Source: JBNJEL01 sp051745835
GTDB taxonomy: Bacteria > Bacillota > Halanaerobiia > Halobacteroidales > Acetohalobiaceae
Reading direction: 5' to 3'
DNA: 28,865 nt
NCBI GenBank assembly: GCA_051745835.1
Contig: JBNJEL010000012.1
Location: forward strand, 1-28,865
In this document: one piece after another, positions 24,501 to 28,865 of the stretch
Layout: each line of letters begins with the position of its first letter
How positions within the stretch are numbered: the first letter of the stretch is position 1
Notes under the pieces: generated by a model
Seen by the model: only the letters and a program-made list of their open reading frames with translations
The model's database searches: none
Told to the model about the DNA's origin: nothing
Position numbers and translations under genes: made by a program

Positions 24501-24596
24501 TGGCGGAGAAGGAGGGATTCGAACCCTCGCGCCGCTTAAATAGCGACCTAACGATTTAGCAAACCGTCCCCTTCAACCTGACTTGGGTACTTCTCC
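24501..24596 (-). tRNA. tRNA-Ser (anticodon GCT), copy 1
   Basis: A 96-base class II tRNA, near-identical to 24158-24253, with the canonical TTCGAAT T loop, encoded CCA and anticodon GCT (AGC/AGU codons). Confidence 0.96.
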
Positions 24597-24601
24597 ACTT
24601 A

Positions 24602-24687
24602 TGGCGGAGGGACTGGGATTCGAACCCAGACAGCTTTCGCCTTCACCAGATTTCAAGTCTGGTCCCTTGCCGTTCGGTCATCCCTCC
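24602..24687 (-). tRNA. tRNA-Ser (anticodon TGA), copy 1
   Basis: An 86-base class II tRNA with anticodon TGA and encoded CCA. It differs from 24259-24344 at two positions (one in the D-arm region, one beside the anticodon stem). It lies 75 bases after serS. Confidence 0.96.
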
Positions 24688-24703
24688 AGTTAACGCATAG
24701 AAA

Positions 24704-24732
24704 AGTATAACACAGCTTTTGAAAATTGTCAA
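24704..24732 (-). promoter_or_regulatory. Promoter of the first tRNA-Ser pair
   Basis: Minus-strand TTGACA (24727-24732), a 17-base spacer and TATACT (24704-24709), in the short gap between serS and the first tRNA-Ser. Confidence 0.88.
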
Positions 24733-24762
24733 CAAATTTCCCGATAAAATTTATTATATACC

Positions 24763-26043
24763 TTAATTCTTAGGAGTGATTTTCTCTACTCCTCCCATAT
24801 AGGAACATAAAGCTTCAGGAATAACTACTGAGCCATCCTCTTGCTGATAATTCTCTAAAATAGCAGCAACTGTTCTACCAATAGCTAATCCTGAACCATT
24901 AATTGTATGCACAAACTCTGCTTTCGCATTCTCCTCTGGACGATATCTAATTCCGGCTCTACGTGCTTGGAAATCTTCAAAGTTACTACAAGAAGATATC
25001 TCTCGATAAGTATTATAACTAGGAAACCACACCTCAATATCATACTTCTTAGCAGCAGTAAAACCTAAGTCACCTGTACACATATTCATAACTCTATAAG
25101 GTAAACCTAACTTCTGTAAAATAGTCTCTGCATCTTTAACTAACTTCTCATGCTCCTCATATGAATCATCTGGAGCAACAAACTTAACTAACTCTACCTT
25201 ATTGAATTGATGTAATCTAATTATTCCTCTTGTATCTCGACCATGAGCTCCAGCTTCTGCTCTAAAACAAGCACTATAAGCTACATTATAAATTGGTAAC
25301 TCTGTAGGCGATAAAATTTCTTCTCGATACATATTAGTAATTGGTACTTCAGCAGTAGGAATTAAGTAATGATCCGAATTTTCAACTTTAAAAGCATCAT
25401 CCTCAAATTTAGGCAGTTGACCAGTACCAATCATACTATCCTCTCGTACCATAAATGGCGGAAAAACTTCTTGGTAACCATGTTCTGTAGTATGTAAATC
25501 TAACATAAAGTTAATCAAAGCTCTCTCTAATCTAGCTCCTAACCCTTTTAAAAAAGTAAAACGTGATCCAGAAACTTTAGCTCCACGCTCAAAATCTAAA
25601 ATATCTAATTCTTCACCAAGATCCCAATGGGGCTGTGGCTCAAACTCAAAATCTCGTGGTTCGCTCCACTGCCAAGCTACTACATTATCCTCTTCATCAT
25701 CCCCTACCGGAACATCTTTATGTGGTATATTAGGAATTGTTAATAAAATCTCATTAATTCTCTCCTCACACTCTGATACAATTTCATCCAACTCATCTAT
25801 CTTAGATGATACCTCTCTCATCTCAGCTATCAATTCAGAAGCATCCTTGCCATTACGCTTTAATTCACCAATCTTTTCTGAAGTTTCATTCCGTTGATGC
25901 TTAAGCTGCTCTACTTCATAAAGTGCATCTCTACGCCGCTGATCATACTCTTTAAACTCATCTAAAGCTGCATCAGTATTTCTCTGTTCTAAAGACTGCT
26001 TAATCAAATCTATATTCTCTCGCACAAATTTTAGATCTAACAT
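24763..26043 (-). CDS. serS: Seryl-tRNA synthetase
   Basis: A 426-residue class II synthetase. The N-terminal about 100 residues form the antiparallel coiled-coil arm that reads the long variable arm of tRNA-Ser. Core motifs are the motif 2 region FRAEAGAHGRDTRGIIRLHQF near 262-282, SSCSNFEDFQARR near 343-355 and motif 3 GSGLAIGRT near 382-390. ATG start with an AAGGAGGAG site. Serine tRNA genes follow directly. It has its own promoter and an attenuator-like leader, not a recognisable T-box. Confidence 0.97.
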   Translation of the reverse strand: MLDLKFVRENIDLIKQSLEQRNTDAALDEFKEYDQRRRDALYEVEQLKHQRNETSEKIGELKRNGKDASELIAEMREVSSKIDELDEIVSECEERINEILLTIPNIPHKDVPVGDDEEDNVVAWQWSEPRDFEFEPQPHWDLGEELDILDFERGAKVSGSRFTFLKGLGARLERALINFMLDLHTTEHGYQEVFPPFMVREDSMIGTGQLPKFEDDAFKVENSDHYLIPTAEVPITNMYREEILSPTELPIYNVAYSACFRAEAGAHGRDTRGIIRLHQFNKVELVKFVAPDDSYEEHEKLVKDAETILQKLGLPYRVMNMCTGDLGFTAAKKYDIEVWFPSYNTYREISSCSNFEDFQARRAGIRYRPEENAKAEFVHTINGSGLAIGRTVAAILENYQQEDGSVVIPEALCSYMGGVEKITPKN

Positions 26044-26094
26044 TTACAGCTCCTCCTTTTAGTTAGCTATCATAACTTTAAATTAGATTAAAAT

Positions 26095-26139
26095 AAAAAA
26101 CCGCCGCCTAACAATCCATTGCAGATTACTAGGGACGGT
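26095..26139 (-). terminator. Terminator or attenuator hairpin in the serS leader
   Basis: A 16-base-pair stem (arms 26124-26139 and 26100-26116, one bulged base, 7-base loop) followed by TTTTTT on the minus strand, 51 bases before serS. It lies downstream of the predicted serS promoter, so it would stop serS transcripts unless prevented. It also serves as the end of the sppA unit. Confidence 0.85.
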
Positions 26140-26166
26140 TAAATTATCTCATCAAGCCGACCTAGT
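26128..26166 (-). promoter_or_regulatory. Possible antiterminator helix of the serS leader
   Basis: Minus-strand ACTAGGTCGG (26157-26166) can pair with CCGTCCCTAGT (26128-26138) to form a 9-base-pair helix with a small internal loop. The second strand is also the 5' arm of the terminator, so the two structures exclude each other. No T-box sequence or known riboswitch class was recognised. Function is inferred from architecture only. Confidence 0.5.
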
Positions 26167-26214
26167 TTTAACTTAAATTTAATTACTATTAATAAAAAAT
26201 CACACTCAGTAAAT

Positions 26215-26243
26215 ATTATACCGAATGAACTTATAAATTGCAA
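26215..26243 (-). promoter_or_regulatory. Promoter of serS
   Basis: Minus-strand TTGCAA (26238-26243), a 17-base spacer and consensus TATAAT (26215-26220). It predicts a leader of about 165 bases. Confidence 0.72.
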
Positions 26244-26277
26244 GTATTCCGGCTTTTTAGTAATTAATCTAACTCTT

Positions 26278-27255
26278 TTAATATTCTAATTGTAAATTAT
26301 CCATCTTCTGTTCCTCTAATAAACGGTAATGTAGTGCCGGGGAATTCTCTACTTCAAGTCCTAAATTAGTAGCTAATAATCTTACTAATTTATTAACCGA
26401 GCCTAACATTTTCTCTAATGGTGAAGGCCGATTATAATAGATTAAATTGGCATCTTGGTCTATGTTAGCTAATTTAGCTGCGCTAGTTACAGCATCATAG
26501 AAAGTACCAAGCTGATCTACAAGTCCTAATTTTTTAGCTTGTCGTCCAGTATAGATTCTACCGTCGGCTAACTGTTCAACCTTATTTTTAGACATATCTC
26601 GTCCTTCCACAACAGCTGTTAAAAACTCTTGATAAACACTATCCACCATCTCTTCTAACATCTCTTTTTCTTTATTAGTTAATTTACGATTAGGATTGCC
26701 AGTATCTTTATAGGAACCACTTTTAAAAGTAATTGTATCTACACCAAGCTTATTATATAACTCTTGAAGATTCTTAAACTGCATTACTACTCCAATACTA
26801 CCCGTAATAGTCGATGGATTAGCAAAAATCTGATCAGCAATAGCTGAAATATAGTACCCACCTGAAGCTGCAATATCAGCCATAGAAACTACTAATGGTT
26901 TCTCACTTTCTTTGAATTTCTTTAGTTCACGATAAATCTCATCTGAAGCAGCTGAACTGCCACCTGGACTATTAATTCTTAATAACAATGCTTGAACCTT
27001 ATCATTCTCCTTAGCTTGCTTAATCTGTTTAATAATATCTGTGGAACTAGCAGATGATTGACCTACAAAACCTTGTTGACTACTACCAGCTGTAATAGCT
27101 CCACTAACATTAATAACAGCAATATTCTCTTCGGCTACCTGAGATCCACCACTAAAAATACTAATTATTAAAAAACCTACAACTCCAACCAACAATAAAA
27201 TAATAAAAACACTCAATATTATAGATACAGTCATTTTCTTGATGCTGAAATTCAT
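26278..27255 (-). CDS. sppA: Signal peptide peptidase SppA
   Basis: A 325-residue membrane-anchored serine protease of the SppA/S49 family that degrades cleaved signal peptides. One N-terminal transmembrane helix lies at about 8-34. The catalytic Ser is S131 in DIAASGGYY, and the general base is K183 in KSGSYKD, 52 residues later, the spacing of the B. subtilis enzyme. The single-domain (short) form is normal for Gram-positives. GGAGGT site. It follows the thioredoxin-like lipoprotein gene by 56 bases. Confidence 0.95.
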   Translation of the reverse strand: MNFSIKKMTVSIILSVFIILLLVGVVGFLIISIFSGGSQVAEENIAVINVSGAITAGSSQQGFVGQSSASSTDIIKQIKQAKENDKVQALLLRINSPGGSSAASDEIYRELKKFKESEKPLVVSMADIAASGGYYISAIADQIFANPSTITGSIGVVMQFKNLQELYNKLGVDTITFKSGSYKDTGNPNRKLTNKEKEMLEEMVDSVYQEFLTAVVEGRDMSKNKVEQLADGRIYTGRQAKKLGLVDQLGTFYDAVTSAAKLANIDQDANLIYYNRPSPLEKMLGSVNKLVRLLATNLGLEVENSPALHYRLLEEQKMDNLQLEY

Positions 27256-27311
27256 CTTTATACCTCCTACAGTTACTTAATTATTAATGATTCTAAATTA
27301 AAATTTAACAA

Positions 27312-27848
27312 TTATAATGCTTGATTAATCAAACTCTTCATCTGTTCTAAATTCATACTCCCTACATGTTCACCTTTAATAATCCCGTTACGATTAATCA
27401 CTATTGTTTTAGGAACTCCTCTTACTAAGTACTTATTAGCCACTTCAGCTTCTTGATCCATTAAAATTGTAAAGTTATAATTATTCTTTTTTATAAATTC
27501 TTTGACTTGGGTTGGTTTTTCTCTGACATTAATAGCTAATATTTTAACTTTATCGGACATCTCTTCATTTAATTGTTGAATATAAGGCATCTCTGCTCGA
27601 CACGGTGGACACCAGGTAGCCCAAAAATTAATCAAGATTACTCGATCTTTATAGTCAGATAGATTAATTTGCTTTTGCTTTAGTGTAGGTAACGTGAAAT
27701 TAGGTGCTTTAAAATCAACCTTTGCTTTCACCGGTCTATCTTGACTTTGATTAGCATTTCGCTTATTAAAACTACATCCAGCTAATACTAATAGACTCAC
27801 TACTAAGATAAATAAAATTACTAACTTTAATTGCTTACTGAATTTCAT
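27312..27848 (-). CDS. TlpA/ResA-like thioredoxin-fold lipoprotein
   Basis: A 178-residue exported thiol-disulfide oxidoreductase. A lipobox LAGC puts the lipidated cysteine at residue 25, so the protein should be anchored outside the membrane. The thioredoxin active site is WATWCPPC with C80 and C83, followed by RGVPKTIVINRNG with the conserved cis-proline. It lies 12 bases after ccdA, which would supply electrons through the membrane. No cytochrome c assembly genes are nearby, so a general thiol-reduction role is possible. ATG start after a GGGGGGGAG site. Confidence 0.9.
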   Translation of the reverse strand: MKFSKQLKLVILFILVVSLLVLAGCSFNKRNANQSQDRPVKAKVDFKAPNFTLPTLKQKQINLSDYKDRVILINFWATWCPPCRAEMPYIQQLNEEMSDKVKILAINVREKPTQVKEFIKKNNYNFTILMDQEAEVANKYLVRGVPKTIVINRNGIIKGEHVGSMNLEQMKSLINQAL

Positions 27849-27860
27849 TTACTCCCCCCC

Positions 27861-28559
27861 TTAAAGCTGTGATAACCACTGAAATGAATCTAAATAAACT
27901 AAAACTCCCATAATTATTAATAAAATACCACTAATAATTCTAACCTTATCTAAATATTGATTAAATTTAGAAAAATATTTAATTAAATGACTGATAAAAA
28001 GTGAAACTAATAAAAACGGTAAAGCTAAACCTAAAGAATAAGCTACTAATAAACCAGCACCTACTAGTAATGTCTGACTAGAACTAGCATAGATTAAGAT
28101 TGTAGATAGTATTGGGCCAATACAAGGTGTCCAACCAAAAGAAAAAGATATTCCTAATAGAAAAGAATTAATTGCTGTAATCTGTTGGGGTTGATAATCA
28201 AATTTCTTCTCTTGCTGTAGAAATGAAAGATTAATTAAACCTATCATCTGTAATCCAAAGATAATAATAATCACGCCGCCTATCTTTCTTAATAGAGATT
28301 GATTTTCTAATAATACCTGCCCGATAAAAGTAGCAGATAATCCTAATAAAGTAAAGACCAGTGAAAAACCAAAAATAAACATAGCTGAATTTAAAAATAA
28401 TCTTTTTTTAATTCGATAATCATCATTAATTTCTTTGCTAGATACTCCGGACAAATATGTTATGTAGGTAGGAATTAACGGTAATACACAAGGAGAAATA
28501 AAAGAGATTACTCCTGCTCCAAAAGCAATTAAAAAATTAATATTTTCAACACCATTCAT
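27861..28559 (-). CDS. ccdA: CcdA-type membrane thiol-disulfide transporter
   Basis: A 232-residue polytopic protein with about six transmembrane helices. The paired redox cysteines are in ISPCVLPLIPTY (first helix) and GWTPCIGPILS (fourth helix), the CcdA/DsbD pattern that carries reducing equivalents from cytosolic thioredoxin outward. The partner lipoprotein follows. ATG 28559 was chosen; it is 8 bases from AGAGGTGG, while the longer GTG (28571) is inside that site. Confidence 0.93.
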   Translation of the reverse strand: MNGVENINFLIAFGAGVISFISPCVLPLIPTYITYLSGVSSKEINDDYRIKKRLFLNSAMFIFGFSLVFTLLGLSATFIGQVLLENQSLLRKIGGVIIIIFGLQMIGLINLSFLQQEKKFDYQPQQITAINSFLLGISFSFGWTPCIGPILSTILIYASSSQTLLVGAGLLVAYSLGLALPFLLVSLFISHLIKYFSKFNQYLDKVRIISGILLIIMGVLVYLDSFQWLSQL

Positions 28560-28726
28560 TTTAATTTCCACCTCTTAACCCACATTTAAAATTACCCTTA
28601 TATTTGATATTAATTCAACAAATATAAATTAGTTCCTCTTTAAATTTAATATTACAACTAATACTTACACTATTACTACTCTATCTATTCACATTATCCA
28701 CAATTTATTAACATAACTATAGATAA

Positions 28727-28763
28727 TAAAAAAAGGCTTTCGATTATAATAATCGAAAGCCTT
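28727..28763 (-). terminator. Terminator after the rRNA operon
   Basis: A 14-base-pair hairpin (AAGGCTTTCGATTA and its complement, loop of three) followed by a run of Ts on the minus strand, about 20 bases past the 5S rRNA 3' end. Confidence 0.92.
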
Positions 28764-28783
28764 AACAATATATTAGAAAAAAG

Positions 28784-28865
28784 GATCCGGCAGCGACCTA
28801 CTCTCCCATAGGGACTCCCCTATAGTACCATCGACGCTGGAGGACTTAACTGCTGTGTTCGAAAT
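28784..28865 (-). rRNA. rrf: 5S ribosomal RNA, 3' portion
   Basis: The minus strand reads ATTTCGAACACAGCAGTTAAG at the window edge and continues through GGGAGAGTAGGTCGCTGCC to the 3' end. This is the characteristic 3' two-thirds of bacterial 5S rRNA. The 5' part lies outside the window, so an rRNA operon enters from the right. Confidence 0.95.

Larger units (their letters stand above)
24158..24687 (-). repeat. Duplicated tRNA-Ser(TGA)-tRNA-Ser(GCT) pair
   Basis: The 187-base units 24158-24344 and 24501-24687 are identical except for three bases, including the 5-base spacer CTTAT between the genes. The flanking promoters and intervening sequence are not duplicated. Confidence 0.95.

Noticed and set aside
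26044..26208. T-box or hammerhead ribozyme in the serS leader
   Set aside because: No AGGGTGG-type T-box is present. The segment CTTGATGAG resembles part of a hammerhead core, but the required flanking GAAA and cleavage-site helices are absent.
1..28865. CRISPR array, insertion sequence or prophage
   Set aside because: No regularly spaced repeats, transposase, integrase or phage structural genes were seen; the only long repeat is the tRNA-Ser pair.

Overview
This 28.9 kb window is a chromosomal segment of a low-GC, Gram-positive-type anaerobe. I infer a member of the Halanaerobiales, probably a spore-forming Halobacteroidaceae-like lineage. The reasons are AT-rich DNA with Firmicutes-style promoters and ribosome binding sites, many acidic proteins, an NhaC-type sodium/proton antiporter, a pyruvate:ferredoxin oxidoreductase, a bacterial NurA-HerA pair, and AbrB, RicT and Gmad2 proteins that belong to sporulation networks. 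The genus cannot be proved from this sequence alone.

The backbone is the origin-proximal cluster known from Bacillus subtilis, here almost entirely on the minus strand, so transcription runs from right to left. In transcription order it is: 5S rRNA (partial), ccdA, a ResA/TlpA-like lipoprotein, sppA, serS, two near-identical tRNA-Ser(GCU)/tRNA-Ser(UGA) pairs, tRNA-Arg(ACG), tadA, tRNA-Ser(GGA), a large SRP RNA, dnaX, ebfC, recR and a yaaL homologue. A LysM-Gmad2 protein follows. After an accessory block come tmk, yaaR, holB, ricT, yabA, trmN6, a GIY-YIG protein and rsmI, with abrB convergent to rsmI. After a second accessory block come metG behind a Met-specifier T-box leader and the start of tatD. 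Compared with B. subtilis, yaaQ/darA is missing between tmk and yaaR.

The first accessory block (about 14.2-19.1 kb) holds a thioredoxin-type arsC, a 55-residue helix-turn-helix-like ORF and thiL on the plus strand, and a four-gene pyruvate:ferredoxin oxidoreductase operon (gamma, delta, alpha, beta) on the minus strand. The second block (about 2.4-8.2 kb), between abrB and metG, holds an HD-GYP phosphodiesterase, an NhaC antiporter and an operon of NurA nuclease followed by HerA ATPase.

Regulatory structure is unusually readable. abrB has a near-consensus sigma-A promoter with an exact Spo0A box just downstream of the predicted start point. metG has a complete T-box leader. serS lacks a T-box but has its own promoter and a leader in which one RNA segment can pair either with an upstream strand or within a strong terminator, which looks like an uncharacterised attenuator. 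Each copy of the duplicated tRNA-Ser pair has its own near-consensus promoter, with a terminator between them. For several genes a start a few codons downstream of the longest frame was chosen, because the ribosome binding site overlaps or immediately abuts the longer start.
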